Positions 35,115 to 44,108 of a stretch of 64,000 nucleotides of DNA are shown here, one piece after another. The notes below the pieces were generated by a model. That model was not told the DNA's origin. It worked only from the letters and a program-made list of their open reading frames with translations, and made no database searches. The translations under genes and the position numbers were made by a program. Each line of letters starts with the position of its first letter. Positions within the stretch are counted from its first letter, which is position 1. The stretch covers positions 32,493-96,492 of the forward strand of contig CAZPIO010000011.1 in the NCBI GenBank assembly GCA_964586235.1, given 5' to 3'. The stretch comes from JAUCQB01 sp964586235. GTDB taxonomy: Bacteria; Planctomycetota; Phycisphaerae; UBA1845; PWPN01.

Positions 35115-36725
35115 TCAGCGGGGCGGATGAAGCTTCCGCTTCTTGCCGTTCTGGAGCTGGATGACCATTCGGCCGTCCGGTGTCAGGGTGATCTGACGCC
35201 AGTTATCGAGGCTGCCGATGGTCTCGAAAACCCGCCGGCGAAGATTCTCGTCCGGGCCCACGAGCCGATCCCAGAAGTGGTCGAGCTGCTCGGAGAACTG
35301 AAACTCCTGGGTATCCCATGTGTCTCCTTCATCGGAGTAGCCGCCCAGATGATAGATCAGCTCGGACGTGGTCAATCTGCTCTGAGCTTCGGGCGTGACC
35401 AGCACCTCTTCGTCCCACCAGCGGTGTTTCTGTTTGCCCGCGGCAGGCCGAACGGCCATGCACACCGGAGAGGTCCATTTACGGCCATCGCTGGTCTCGA
35501 CTGTGATGGCCAGGGAATCGACACACGCCAGGTAGCCAGACCAGATTTCATTCTCCTGCAGCACCTTGCCGACCTTGAGCCGGACTTTGCCGACTGTCGG
35601 CAACTTGGCCCATGAGTAGCCATCGTGTTGGCTGCCGATGTCCACAGGGACGAAGGGCTCATCGCACTTGCCGAGTGCCCCCAGCAGATGCACGTTCGCC
35701 TCATCGGTCTCCCGGCCCTTGTCGTTGGGATCGAAGCGGTAGCACTTGGCCAGCGGGAAGCCCTCGGGCATGGGGACCTCGATGGGCTCCGGTGAATCTC
35801 CGCAAAGCAGGCCAGCGTGGAAGGTCGGGGCGGCCTCCGGCAGTGTGACGCCGAGTTCCTGGGCCCGCAGGTATTCCTTGAACGGCAGCCGGTGGTGGCC
35901 TCTCCTCTGAAGGCAGCGGTAGGCCTCCAGTTCCATCGCCGCCAGCAACTGCTTGAACGCCTCGTTTTCGACGAGCTGCGTCCGCGCCGGCAGCATCAGC
36001 CGGATACCCGTCGGCTCGTCCGTCATATCGATCAGGAAGTGCAGGTTATGCTCACTGACCGGGCAATGGTGGAACCCAACGACCTGGCCGTGGAAGTTGA
36101 CCAGGGCATTGTTCCTGTATCGCTCGGAATTGCAGGAATGGTGCCACGGGTTCAGGTCGGCGTACTCCCGGACCTCGATCCGGCAGCCGAGTGCCGGGTG
36201 GGCAGCAGCCTGATCAGAGATGAACGGCTCACGCGGGCACAGCGTGCCGTCCACGGCGACCGCCATGCCGCAGAACACGGCATTCCTGTCCACCTCAGCG
36301 GATGTCCAGGGTTCATCCTGGAATGCCAGAACGGTGCCTTCGCAGGGCTCAGGATCGGTGATGACCTTGACCAGCTCGCCGGTCCAGCCGTCCTGGTGGA
36401 TTACCGCAATGCGTCCGCGGCTTCGGATCGTCACCTCGCGCGGCGCCAGACAGAACAGTCCCACGCCTGCAGGGTCTTCACTCAGTTCGAGCGAGTCCTC
36501 CCAGCCAGAGCCGCCCAGGTCGAGGAGCTTGTGGAAGTCCTCGATGCCCTGACCGTTGTCTCGGACGGTGACCCAGCAGTCGCTGTTCCTGATCTCGACT
36601 TGCGTGGCCCCGGCGCGGCGGGCGTTCTGCAGGATCTCGATGATCCGGCCCTGCAGGCTTCCGGTAAACAGCCGGTTGGCCTTGGTCAGCAATCTTGGGT
36701 TGACCGTTGCTTGTATGGTTTCCAT
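35115..36725 (-). CDS. GHKL (HSP90-like) ATPase
   Basis: 536 residues. The N-terminal ATPase has the N-box EILQNARRAGA (30-40), the G1 box RDNGQGI (55-61) and the G2-like GVGLF (87-91). The remaining ~400 residues are unrecognised, with conserved-looking aromatic and Pro segments (FVPVDIGSQHDGYSWAKLP). It could be a MutL/MORC-like or HSP90-like machine. It sits in the operon of small genes with the CobS-like ATPase at its end, so it is the second ATP-driven engine of this module. Confidence 0.75.
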   Translation of the reverse strand: METIQATVNPRLLTKANRLFTGSLQGRIIEILQNARRAGATQVEIRNSDCWVTVRDNGQGIEDFHKLLDLGGSGWEDSLELSEDPAGVGLFCLAPREVTIRSRGRIAVIHQDGWTGELVKVITDPEPCEGTVLAFQDEPWTSAEVDRNAVFCGMAVAVDGTLCPREPFISDQAAAHPALGCRIEVREYADLNPWHHSCNSERYRNNALVNFHGQVVGFHHCPVSEHNLHFLIDMTDEPTGIRLMLPARTQLVENEAFKQLLAAMELEAYRCLQRRGHHRLPFKEYLRAQELGVTLPEAAPTFHAGLLCGDSPEPIEVPMPEGFPLAKCYRFDPNDKGRETDEANVHLLGALGKCDEPFVPVDIGSQHDGYSWAKLPTVGKVRLKVGKVLQENEIWSGYLACVDSLAITVETSDGRKWTSPVCMAVRPAAGKQKHRWWDEEVLVTPEAQSRLTTSELIYHLGGYSDEGDTWDTQEFQFSEQLDHFWDRLVGPDENLRRRVFETIGSLDNWRQITLTPDGRMVIQLQNGKKRKLHPPR

Positions 36726-36867
36726 GTTGTGTTCCTCCTCATGGTCGTTCTGGTGACACCATGCTCACTCATTGGCATGGTGTCGCCTGTTCTCAGCTCA
36801 CGATTACGGTCCACGCAACGCGCGCGGATACAGCCGTGGTCGTGGTCTGCGCTCAAACAGGAATCGA

Positions 36868-37356
36868 TCAAACGATCTTGAATGGTGGAAGCTTGGGGAT
36901 GTCGGGGCAGAGTCTTCGCAAAAGCTCCCTGGCTCTGCCGATGTGGTTGGATTCGAGATGCCTGAGGACCTTGCGGACCTCTTCGATCGGCACGAACGTG
37001 GCATTGTTGGAGTTGCTGCCGATGCGGACCAGGCCCTTTCTCATACCCGGCTGCCACTCAACAACTTCGGCGTCGTAGCCACAATAACCCTCCGCCCAGC
37101 GTGTATACGGAAGGCGCAGCTTGCGGCAGGTCGCCTCCAGTTCGGGGAACTCGCCGTAGCGGGTCTGGTCATCACACAGGAACAGGTGGCCGTTACGGAT
37201 GGCGTTCACCAAGTCCTCAGCGGATGTCGGCTCAAAGCACGCATCGCCCCATTCGTGTGAGACGGACGCGGTGCGGATGGCCTCCAGCAGTTTGGGGAGA
37301 CGGCTGCGTCGAATCTCCCCGCCGATCTTGATGCTTGCGGCGTATCGTTCAGACAT
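36868..37356 (-). CDS. Hypothetical protein
   Basis: 162 residues. The segments ASIKIGGEIRRSRLPKLLEAIRTA, HLFLCDDQTRYGEFPELEAT and YTRWAEGYCGYDAEVVEW suggest an alpha/beta domain. ATG 37356 follows AAGGAG, which excludes the 28 upstream residues. No family recognised. Confidence 0.55.
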   Translation of the reverse strand: MSERYAASIKIGGEIRRSRLPKLLEAIRTASVSHEWGDACFEPTSAEDLVNAIRNGHLFLCDDQTRYGEFPELEATCRKLRLPYTRWAEGYCGYDAEVVEWQPGMRKGLVRIGSNSNNATFVPIEEVRKVLRHLESNHIGRARELLRRLCPDIPKLPPFKIV

Positions 37357-37501
37357 TGGATTCTCCTTCAAGCAGTGCGCGAGGCCATGCCTTCGTGGGT
37401 ATGAGCCCGCAGATCCTGTCAATGTGGGCTTCCGCGCCACGCGCGCGGAATGAGTGTGCTACCTCATTGCGATAACGTTCACTGGGATGGGGAATTGATG
37501 C

Positions 37502-37762
37502 TCAGATGGGGCGACTTGAGCGGGTGGGGGTCTGTGAAGTGATGGGTGCAGGGGTGTCTTCTTCCTCATGATCGAGGAAGCGGAGGAAGCCGTCTTCGTA
37601 TTCGATGGGACGACCGAGCCAGTCAGGCCCCTCCATAGCGATGATGCCAGCGAGGCAGCAGTTGTCCAGAATGAACGTGCCCGGCGCCGGGCCGACCACG
37701 CTCACCACGTAGCGGCTGCCGTAGCGTTCCATGGCAGCGACGATGCCTTTCAAATAATTCAT
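37502..37762 (-). CDS. Small hypothetical protein
   Basis: 86 residues (MNYLKGIVAAMERYGSRYVV, then FILDNCCLAGIIAMEG, then a disordered C-terminus). ATG 37762 follows GGAG. The ~83 in-frame upstream residues are Arg/Ser/Cys-rich and were rejected. Function unknown. Confidence 0.45.
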   Translation of the reverse strand: MNYLKGIVAAMERYGSRYVVSVVGPAPGTFILDNCCLAGIIAMEGPDWLGRPIEYEDGFLRFLDHEEEDTPAPITSQTPTRSSRPI

Positions 37763-37850
37763 GAGAAGTCTCCTGGCCGCGTTGCCTTGTACGGCCGTCC
37801 GACGCGGCGCGGACAGCCTGAAACCGGCGAATTCCGCCAATTCCGCCGCT

Positions 37851-38057
37851 CTAATGGGTGTGGTCATCGCGGAGCAGCACCAGCACGATGACCAGCACAG
37901 CAAGGGTGGTGCCAGTGAGGAAGCTCTCCTCGAACGACCGGGCGGGACGAACAAGATCCAGCCGTTCAAGCCAGTTGGCCAGATCGTAGGCCCGCGAGGC
38001 GATGAGAACACCGACGACGATCAGTACAACGATCCACTTGCGTCTCTGCATGCGCAT
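37851..38057 (-). CDS. Small two-TM membrane protein (LTGTT motif), copy 2
   Basis: 68 residues with two membrane helices (KWIVVLIVVGVLIASRAYDL and TTLAVLVIVLVLL) joined by a loop ending ESFLTGTTLAV. The architecture and this motif match the protein at 16825-17109. ATG 38057 follows AAAGGAGG by four bases. It is probably the first gene of the minus-strand operon. Confidence 0.6.
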   Translation of the reverse strand: MRMQRRKWIVVLIVVGVLIASRAYDLANWLERLDLVRPARSFEESFLTGTTLAVLVIVLVLLRDDHTH

Positions 38058-38488
38058 GACGCCTCCTTTCCGCAGGCGGTCGGCCTGCACTGAGAAAAAC
38101 GAGAGTCTGATTGATGTCCGAAACGGTCCCGGATCAGTTCAGAACGGGATGAGACCTGCAACTACCGCGATCATCCGCCTCGACGGGCGGCTACACAGAC
38201 CGCAGCTTCCCGGCGGTTTCGATGGACGTGCCCGGCGGCCGTCGCTTTCGAATCTAGTCCAGGTGTGACAGGTCACTTGAATAGGTGCTCCAAGAGGAAC
38301 GGAAGGAGGGAGGTGGGGTGGGATATAAAAACCTGTCGGCGATTTTCCTGAAAACGTTTCCGCGTCCTTGTTGATGGACAGGCGACGGATGCCGTCGGAT
38401 TGGCCGCCGCCTCGTCGAAAAACCCCTGATCGCGGCGGGCGTTCTGCCGGTGATGCAGGGGAAACTTGCCGTAAGAGGGGGACTGACA
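38058..38488. other. Divergent intergenic region upstream of the CobS-side operon
   Basis: 431 bases. It probably holds the promoter of the 38057-32376 operon on the minus strand and of the gene at 38489 on the plus strand. GTGAC-AG-GTCAC at 38265-38276 is a short dyad that could be an operator. No gene was supported. Confidence 0.35.
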
Positions 38489-39100
38489 ATGAGTTCCAAA
38501 CAATGGCAGTACAGCGTCGAGCCGTATCGTTCGGGTCACCGGGAAAACATCATGCTGTGGTTGGCCGAAAGCACGCCTAAGGCCACCGATCTCAAGCTGG
38601 CCGAGGCTGTGTGGGCCTATCTCAAAGAGGCAGATGGGCAGTCGATCCTGCTTGCCCGGGCAACCGCCGACAGGCTCCGGACGTGGGGAATCGACGCCGA
38701 AATCGATGAACCCGGGCGCACACTGAAGCTGAGTGGTTTCGTGCACGTCCCGATCTACACACGAGATGAGCTACTGGACCGGAATCGGGCGGAAAACGGG
38801 CCACAGGCTTGGATCGATTCTACCGATGAGCTGGTTTTGGACGAGGTGGACTTGACATGTGCCCTCTATACGTACTGCTTTGGTGAACCGTTGGATAACC
38901 CCCACGGGCTGGGGCTGCCCAGAACCGCATGGCGGCGATGTATGGAACGTTTCTGCGACGCGATCGAAGGCACGAAGCGATATGGACTGGGCGTAAACGC
39001 GGATGGGGGAAACGGGACTGACAGGCAGCGATACATGGAGGTCCCGAGGGAAGTGTTCGACAAGCTGATGGGCACAGGGCTCTTCGCGAGGGTGCAATGA
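38489..39100 (+). CDS. Hypothetical protein
   Basis: 203 residues, soluble alpha/beta. Segments NIMLWLAESTPKATDLKLAE, TWGIDAEIDEPGRTLKLSGF and VDLTCALYTYCFGEPLDNP are the clearest. ATG 38489 follows AGAGGGGG. Lone plus-strand gene between two minus-strand operons. No family recognised. Confidence 0.5.
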   Translation: MSSKQWQYSVEPYRSGHRENIMLWLAESTPKATDLKLAEAVWAYLKEADGQSILLARATADRLRTWGIDAEIDEPGRTLKLSGFVHVPIYTRDELLDRNRAENGPQAWIDSTDELVLDEVDLTCALYTYCFGEPLDNPHGLGLPRTAWRRCMERFCDAIEGTKRYGLGVNADGGNGTDRQRYMEVPREVFDKLMGTGLFARVQ

Positions 39101-39164
39101 CCACTCGATTCAGAACGCAATATGGAAACCGCCGGTATGACCTACAGCCTGTCCGCCGTTGGGG

Positions 39165-39602
39165 TCAGCTGCCGGCGGTCTTCCTTGCCTTCGCCAGCTG
39201 CGCCATCAGCGCATCCTTGTCCTTCGAGCTGGCCGCGACATCCCGTAAACCAGCCACCTTGCCGGCCAACTGCTCCAGGCTCCGCTCGAACCGAGTGGAC
39301 AGCACCCACCCCTCGCGGCCGGCCAGGCGGGAGCTGAAACGCGAGACCCGCTCAATCAGTCCCATGCGCCGCATCTTGGCCCGCGTCCGTTCGAATGTCC
39401 GCCGCGAGATGCCATGCTCACGGGCGGCCTCGCTCAAATTAGGCACTATGTGTGGGCCGGCCCATTTCAGCGTAAACCAGATCACCAGGAAGGCGTGCTG
39501 ATGGCTGCGGTTGCCGGGGAACAGCAGCTCGGCCAAGTCAGAGGCATCAGTCATGCGATTGATCCTGCCGTATCCGACTTCGATCTTCGTGGATGTGGTC
39601 AT
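39165..39602 (-). CDS. Helix-turn-helix regulator-like protein
   Basis: 145 residues. A winged-helix/HTH region reads EAAREHGISRRTFERTRAKM and MGLIERVSRF, followed by a C-terminal coiled helix (FERSLEQLAGKVAGL). ATG 39602 is my choice; the next in-frame ATG (39554) is possible because the ribosome site is weak. The best replication-initiator or regulator candidate of this segment; role not assignable. Confidence 0.5.
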   Translation of the reverse strand: MTTSTKIEVGYGRINRMTDASDLAELLFPGNRSHQHAFLVIWFTLKWAGPHIVPNLSEAAREHGISRRTFERTRAKMRRMGLIERVSRFSSRLAGREGWVLSTRFERSLEQLAGKVAGLRDVAASSKDKDALMAQLAKARKTAGS

Positions 39603-39849
39603 GTTGTGCGCGGAGGGCGGCCTTTTTCGTTGAAACAGGAGCATTGCGAGGATGTGCGTCGGCGCGGCGATGTTAAAATCCTGCATGGCCGCTGGCTGCC
39701 AAACGGGCCCTGCACCGAAAACCGGGTCAAATCGGGCGGTTTTCGTTCATCAGGCCCCTCTGACGGGCAAGGCCGGCCTTTCGCAGGGTCTTTCCGAAGG
39801 CTTTCGACGTGGCCGATGCGTCTGGTGAATCCCTTGACGATTCGCAGGG

Positions 39850-40236
39850 TCATGATTGGCCACCTGAATCGGTCGTTTGTCGTCGGGAAGCGAGCTGATC
39901 GGCGCTTTGGAAGCCGGTTTCGAGGGCTTTCTTGCGCATTGCGACACGCTGGCGGGCGATGGCCAGAGCGTAATCGCGTAGCGACGTGCCGAAGGTGCTC
40001 TCCAGCCAGTATATGGCCTCGTAGGCCGAGACATACTGCTGGTTGAAGATGTGGTCAAACCGCCAGTAGACGCCCTGGCGAGTCAGGTGCAGTTGCCCAC
40101 AGAGGTTGTCGCCGTATCGCCCGCGGAGCACCATCCGGCTGCGGCCGTCGGTCTTGAGCGTGACCTCCAGCGACCGGTCTTCAAGCAGCTTCCGCAGTTG
40201 ATCCAGAAATGCTTTGTCCTTGTTCGTAAGCGTCAC
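39850..40236 (-). CDS. Hypothetical protein
   Basis: 128 residues with KAFLDQLRKLLEDRSLEVTL, a strand region RMVLRGRYGDNL, then YEAIYWLESTFGTSLRDYAL and a basic C-terminal tail. It overlaps the start of the upstream 40181 gene end, so the two are probably coupled. No family recognised. Confidence 0.5.
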   Translation of the reverse strand: MTLTNKDKAFLDQLRKLLEDRSLEVTLKTDGRSRMVLRGRYGDNLCGQLHLTRQGVYWRFDHIFNQQYVSAYEAIYWLESTFGTSLRDYALAIARQRVAMRKKALETGFQSADQLASRRQTTDSGGQS

Positions 40237-40798
40237 GTTTCCTCACCATGATCCGGCCGGAATCCTCCCACAGTTCGACCTGCCGTGCGTGTGCCAGGAA
40301 CACCGCCGCGATGAACCGGCACACAAGATCCCGCCGCCTGTTGTCCAGGAGCGGCGGGATCTGGTCGAAACCTGTCGCTGACCAGCCAATATGGGCCAGG
40401 ATGTGGTGTTGATACTTATCCAGGTCGAAATCCGAACGGGCTGCGAAGCGCCTGAGCAGCTCGACCGGAATCGGCGAGCCCACGAAGCTGTCCAGGGCTT
40501 CAGTCAGGCCCGGGACCGCATCCAGTCGAACCGGCTCTTCCATCCCCAGCGGTCCCGACCGGCTGGCCAGCAGCTCGCCCACACGCCGTATTCGCTCTTC
40601 ACGGTCGCGTTGCCGTGCCTCGACCATACGTCGCCGAAAGTACTCGCGATCAAAAGCGAGTTCTTCTGGCAATGGCCGGCCTTCAAGCCGGAGAAGTTCT
40701 GTGTGGAACCGCCGGACCCGCTGCCACAGCTCATCCGCCGCGGCCTTCACGCGGAACGCGGCGGCGATGAACCAGTCGCGGTCAACGGCACTCATCAT
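40181..40798 (-). CDS. Hypothetical helical protein
   Basis: 205 residues. Helical, with FRVKAAADELWQRVRRFHTE, REYFRRRMVEARQRDREERI and DRRRDLVCRFIAAVFLAHARQ-like segments; the C-terminus ends near EAA. ATG 40798 overlaps the stop of the zinc-ribbon gene. The last ~55 bases overlap the start of the 39850 gene. No family recognised. Confidence 0.5.
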   Translation of the reverse strand: MMSAVDRDWFIAAAFRVKAAADELWQRVRRFHTELLRLEGRPLPEELAFDREYFRRRMVEARQRDREERIRRVGELLASRSGPLGMEEPVRLDAVPGLTEALDSFVGSPIPVELLRRFAARSDFDLDKYQHHILAHIGWSATGFDQIPPLLDNRRRDLVCRFIAAVFLAHARQVELWEDSGRIMVRKRDAYEQGQSISGSTAEAA

Positions 40799-40973
40799 GC
40801 TGCCCGCTATCAGGCACCTTCGACGCTGCAGGCAGCAGCTTGGGCCCCACGGTGAACTTGCGCTTGCAGTCGTTGCAGTATCGGATTCGCCGCGGACCCG
40901 CGGCAGTGGCCCTGGTCCCTTTTGCACGTGTACGGGTCCCGCGACAGTACCGGCACTTAAACGGTCTTCCCAT
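40782..40973 (-). CDS. Small zinc-ribbon protein
   Basis: 63 residues with a clear ribbon: CRYC (8-11) and CNDC in RRIRYCNDCKRKF, with a basic linker (TRTRAKGTRATAAG). It begins the minus-strand run that continues with the 40181 gene. It resembles zinc-ribbon heads of transposase and transcription proteins but is free-standing. Confidence 0.6.
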   Translation of the reverse strand: MGRPFKCRYCRGTRTRAKGTRATAAGPRRIRYCNDCKRKFTVGPKLLPAASKVPDSGQHDECR

Positions 40974-41117
40974 GTTTTGATCACCTCGCGGGACCTTCGC
41001 GAGGCCTGGCATATAAGGTTTTCGTGTCACGGGAAGGGGATGACGAGGCTGGGCATTTGGGTTGAAGCCTGTCCATGGCCTGAGTACCATAGTCGGGAAA
41101 GTATGAAAGGCTCTTAC

Positions 41118-41558
41118 ATGGGTTACACGCATAGCTGGTTACGGCCCAGGGAACTCGACCGCGGCAAGTTCGCGGCAGCCGCCGAAGACTGCCGGCGGGT
41201 TTGTGAGGCAAGCGGGATCACTCTTCGAGGGACGGAAGGGGCGGTGGAGGCCGTTTTCGCGGACTTCATTGTGGCATTCGACGGGGGTTGCGAATCGTTC
41301 GTCGTCCAGTGTGTCTGCGACGACAGAAGCCCGGAGCGGCCTTGTCGAGACAAGCCCGGCATACATTTCGGGTTCTGCAAAACGGAGCATCTTCCTTACG
41401 ACATCTGCGTGCAGGCCTGCCTGATCGCGTTTAAACACCAATTCGGCTCGATCTTCGTCGTCAGCAGCGACGGCGATGGCTCGGAATGGGATGCTGCTCA
41501 GGGCCTCTGCCGACGTGTTCTCCGGTACGGGGAGTCGTTTGTGCTTGGAGACTTGTGA
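41118..41558 (+). CDS. MGYTHxW-type hypothetical protein
   Basis: 146 residues starting MGYTHSWLRPRELD, a start signature of a small family found in planctomycetes and phage-like elements. The domain contains GFCKTEHLPYDICVQACLIA. ATG 41118 opens the signature; another ATG at 41103 is possible. Function unknown. Confidence 0.65.
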   Translation: MGYTHSWLRPRELDRGKFAAAAEDCRRVCEASGITLRGTEGAVEAVFADFIVAFDGGCESFVVQCVCDDRSPERPCRDKPGIHFGFCKTEHLPYDICVQACLIAFKHQFGSIFVVSSDGDGSEWDAAQGLCRRVLRYGESFVLGDL

Positions 41559-42053
41559 GACTCGCACGTGCCCGGCCGGATCGCCAGTTCGCCCAGGACG
41601 CCAAGGTCTGGGCCATTTGCTTTGGGATGCCCATCCGAATGAGGGGATGCCTCAAACGACCTGCAGTTTTCTCGCACAATTTGAAGGGCACCACTTGCGC
41701 ACTCATGGGCCATGCGCTATGCTAGGTGGTGAGACAATTGCCAGAGCAGGAGCGATCCTGCTGCCGCAACTTGGTGGCTCTACGACGACCTCCGGAAAGC
41801 TTATAAGAACTGTGCAACCGACTCAGGCGATGCGCGCAACGACCCTGGAAGAAACGCTTTCATCCTCGCCTGTGGAGGGCTGCTTGAGATCGTAACTGGT
41901 TCGCGGATAATAGTGGGTGTTTGTGCCAAGGATACCAGCCGACGATGCTTGATGGCGGCTTACCATGGACGGTCCTTGCATTTGAAGCGAACAGCACTGG
42001 TATCCGGGAGAAGGAATTGGGTTGTCAAGCGTGACGTTGCCGTTGTGATCTAG
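41559..42053. other. Intergenic region upstream of the methyltransferase
   Basis: 495 bases with no convincing gene; plus frames across it have shadow-like composition. It separates the hypothetical block from the restriction-like region and should hold the promoter of the methyltransferase. No dyad or repeat stands out. Confidence 0.4.
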
Positions 42054-43673
42054 ATGAAGAGAAACAGACTCAATCTGACTTACCCTGTACCCGTGGTCGA
42101 TATCTTTGCAGGCCCGGGTGGCCTGAGCGAGGGGTTTGCGAGCCTACTCCTATCAGCAACCCAGCCGGTTTTCGATATCGCTCTCTCCATAGAGAAGGAC
42201 AGGTTCGCTCACTCAACACTTGAACTCCGCGCCTTTTTCCGGCATCTGCGCACCACAGGTGATGCCAGCGACTACTATCGTTACCTCCGGGGACCGGGGC
42301 ATAAGGACGGCATCGATCGTCAAACCCTCTTTGCCCGCCACCCCAAAAGCACCGCGATAGCCGAGTCAAGAACGTGGCATAAGGAACTCACGCCGAGCAA
42401 TCGCGCCGAGATATCCTCACGTATCCGGAGGGTCCTGCAATACTGCCAAGCGAACTCGCCGTGGGTGCTCCTGGGAGGTCCTCCGTGTCAGGCGTACTCG
42501 ATTGCCGGTCGCTCGCGAATGCGACCGATTCTTGGTTCCCGTTTTGAGGACGATAAGCGGCATACCCTTTATGAGGAGTACTTGGCGATCCTGGCGAGTC
42601 ACAGACCGCACATATTCGTAATGGAAAACGTGAAGGGCATTCTATCATCACGGCTAAAGTCCAAGCGGGTTCTTGACCGGATACTGACAGATCTTCGCGA
42701 CGCCGCAGGTGACAGCTCATACACGCTGTTCCCGTTCGTGCGCCCCCAGGACGGCGAATGTCGCCGGAGTCTCTTTGCCAATAACGGCTACGATCTGGAA
42801 CCCAGCGATTTCCTGATCGAGTGCGAGAGATTTGGCATTCCACAAATGCGCCATCGCGTCATCATTCTGGGGATACGATCTGACCTGCTCGCGGTTACGC
42901 CGGGTTTCGCTCCGCCCACATTGAAGGAAAGAACGAAACGGATTCCTGTAGCCAGGGTTCTTCAGAGCCTTCCCCGTTTACGAAGCGGGCTGACGGGACC
43001 CGAGGATACCCCAGAGCAATGGCGATCTATTCTTGAGGCTGCGACGACCTCGCGATGGTTCAGAGAGCTTAACGACGATGGAGGACGTCCTGTTTCTCGC
43101 GAGATAAGATCCGTTGTCGAGCATCTGGGCTTACCTCAGGCAGATCGCGGTGAACGCTTCATCCATACCGATAGGGTATCAGTCGCATATGCGCCCAAAT
43201 GGTACCTGGATTCACATCTGTGCGGGGTGTGCAACCATGAGTCCAAGCCGCACATGGCTTCTGACCTTCACCGGTATCTCTTTGCGGCTTGTTACGCGAC
43301 CGTACATGGCAGGACCCCGAAGCTGGGCGTGTGGCCAACACAGTTACTTCCTGATCATGAGAACGTCACCAAGGCTTTGAAACATGGCATGTTCAATGAT
43401 CGCTTTCGCGTCCAGACCCGGAAGTCGCCTGCCACAACGATAACCTGCCACTTGGCAAAAGACGGTCACTACAACATCCACTATGATCCTTCGCAATGTC
43501 GGAGTCTGACAGTGCGGGAGGCTGCCAGAATCCAGACATTCCCTGACAACTACTTCTTTGAAGGACCACGCACTCAGCAATATGTGCAGGTCGGCAATGC
43601 CGTGCCTCCGCTCTTGGCAAGGCAGTTGGGGCATCTCGTTATAGATGTCCTTCGGAAACTGGCGGTGCCATAA
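42054..43673 (+). CDS. C5 cytosine DNA methyltransferase
   Basis: 539 residues. The AdoMet site is IFAGPGGLSEGF (17-28), the catalytic loop PPCQAYS (143-149, Cys145) and motif VI MENVKG; the late motifs QTFPDNYFFEG and QVGNAVPPLLA close the domain. It makes 5-methylcytosine. It overlaps the vsr start by one base and converges on the big operon. The likely job is to mark self DNA for that system, as DrmMII does in class 2 DISARM. No good ribosome site is visible before ATG 42054, so the start is moderately secure. Confidence 0.93.
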   Translation: MKRNRLNLTYPVPVVDIFAGPGGLSEGFASLLLSATQPVFDIALSIEKDRFAHSTLELRAFFRHLRTTGDASDYYRYLRGPGHKDGIDRQTLFARHPKSTAIAESRTWHKELTPSNRAEISSRIRRVLQYCQANSPWVLLGGPPCQAYSIAGRSRMRPILGSRFEDDKRHTLYEEYLAILASHRPHIFVMENVKGILSSRLKSKRVLDRILTDLRDAAGDSSYTLFPFVRPQDGECRRSLFANNGYDLEPSDFLIECERFGIPQMRHRVIILGIRSDLLAVTPGFAPPTLKERTKRIPVARVLQSLPRLRSGLTGPEDTPEQWRSILEAATTSRWFRELNDDGGRPVSREIRSVVEHLGLPQADRGERFIHTDRVSVAYAPKWYLDSHLCGVCNHESKPHMASDLHRYLFAACYATVHGRTPKLGVWPTQLLPDHENVTKALKHGMFNDRFRVQTRKSPATTITCHLAKDGHYNIHYDPSQCRSLTVREAARIQTFPDNYFFEGPRTQQYVQVGNAVPPLLARQLGHLVIDVLRKLAVP

Positions 43674-44092
43674 TGGACCGGTTATCCAAGGAGCATCGCA
43701 GCTGGAACATGTCACGGATCCGCGCGAGGAACACCGCGCCTGAACTGATCGTTCGATCCATCCTGCATAAGATGGGTTACAGGTTTCGGCTCCATCGTCG
43801 CGATCTGCCTGGTCGTCCCGACATCATTCTCTCCCGCCACAGACTTGCCATCTTCGTTCACGGCTGTTTCTGGCATCGCCATCCGGGATGCCGATATGCA
43901 TACACGCCGAAGAGCAACACCGTGTTCTGGCGGAAGAAATTCGAAGCGAATGTCGGGCGGGATCATACTGCCGCCCGTGAGCTGAGAAAACGAGGCTGGC
44001 GCGTCGCCGTCATCTGGGAATGCCGCATAGCTGAGACTGATACTCTTCGCCGTCGGCTGACGAAGCTCATTCGCGGGGGCTCCACCCGCTAG
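43673..44092 (+). CDS. vsr: Very short patch repair endonuclease (Vsr)
   Basis: 139 residues with the family core NMSRIRARNTAPELIVRSIL, then RFRLHRRDLPGRPDIIL, AIFVHGCFWHRHPGC and RRGWRVAVIWECRI-like ends. Vsr nicks at T:G mismatches created by deamination of 5mC and pairs naturally with a C5 methyltransferase; it overlaps the methyltransferase stop by one base. It protects the methylated sites from mutation. Confidence 0.92.
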   Translation: MDRLSKEHRSWNMSRIRARNTAPELIVRSILHKMGYRFRLHRRDLPGRPDIILSRHRLAIFVHGCFWHRHPGCRYAYTPKSNTVFWRKKFEANVGRDHTAARELRKRGWRVAVIWECRIAETDTLRRRLTKLIRGGSTR

Positions 44093-44108
44093 TGTTCAGC
44101 TGCGATTC

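Noticed and set aside
41476..41895. Plus-strand ORF between the MGYTHxW gene and the methyltransferase
   Set aside because: Overlaps the end of the supported gene in another frame and lacks recognisable features.
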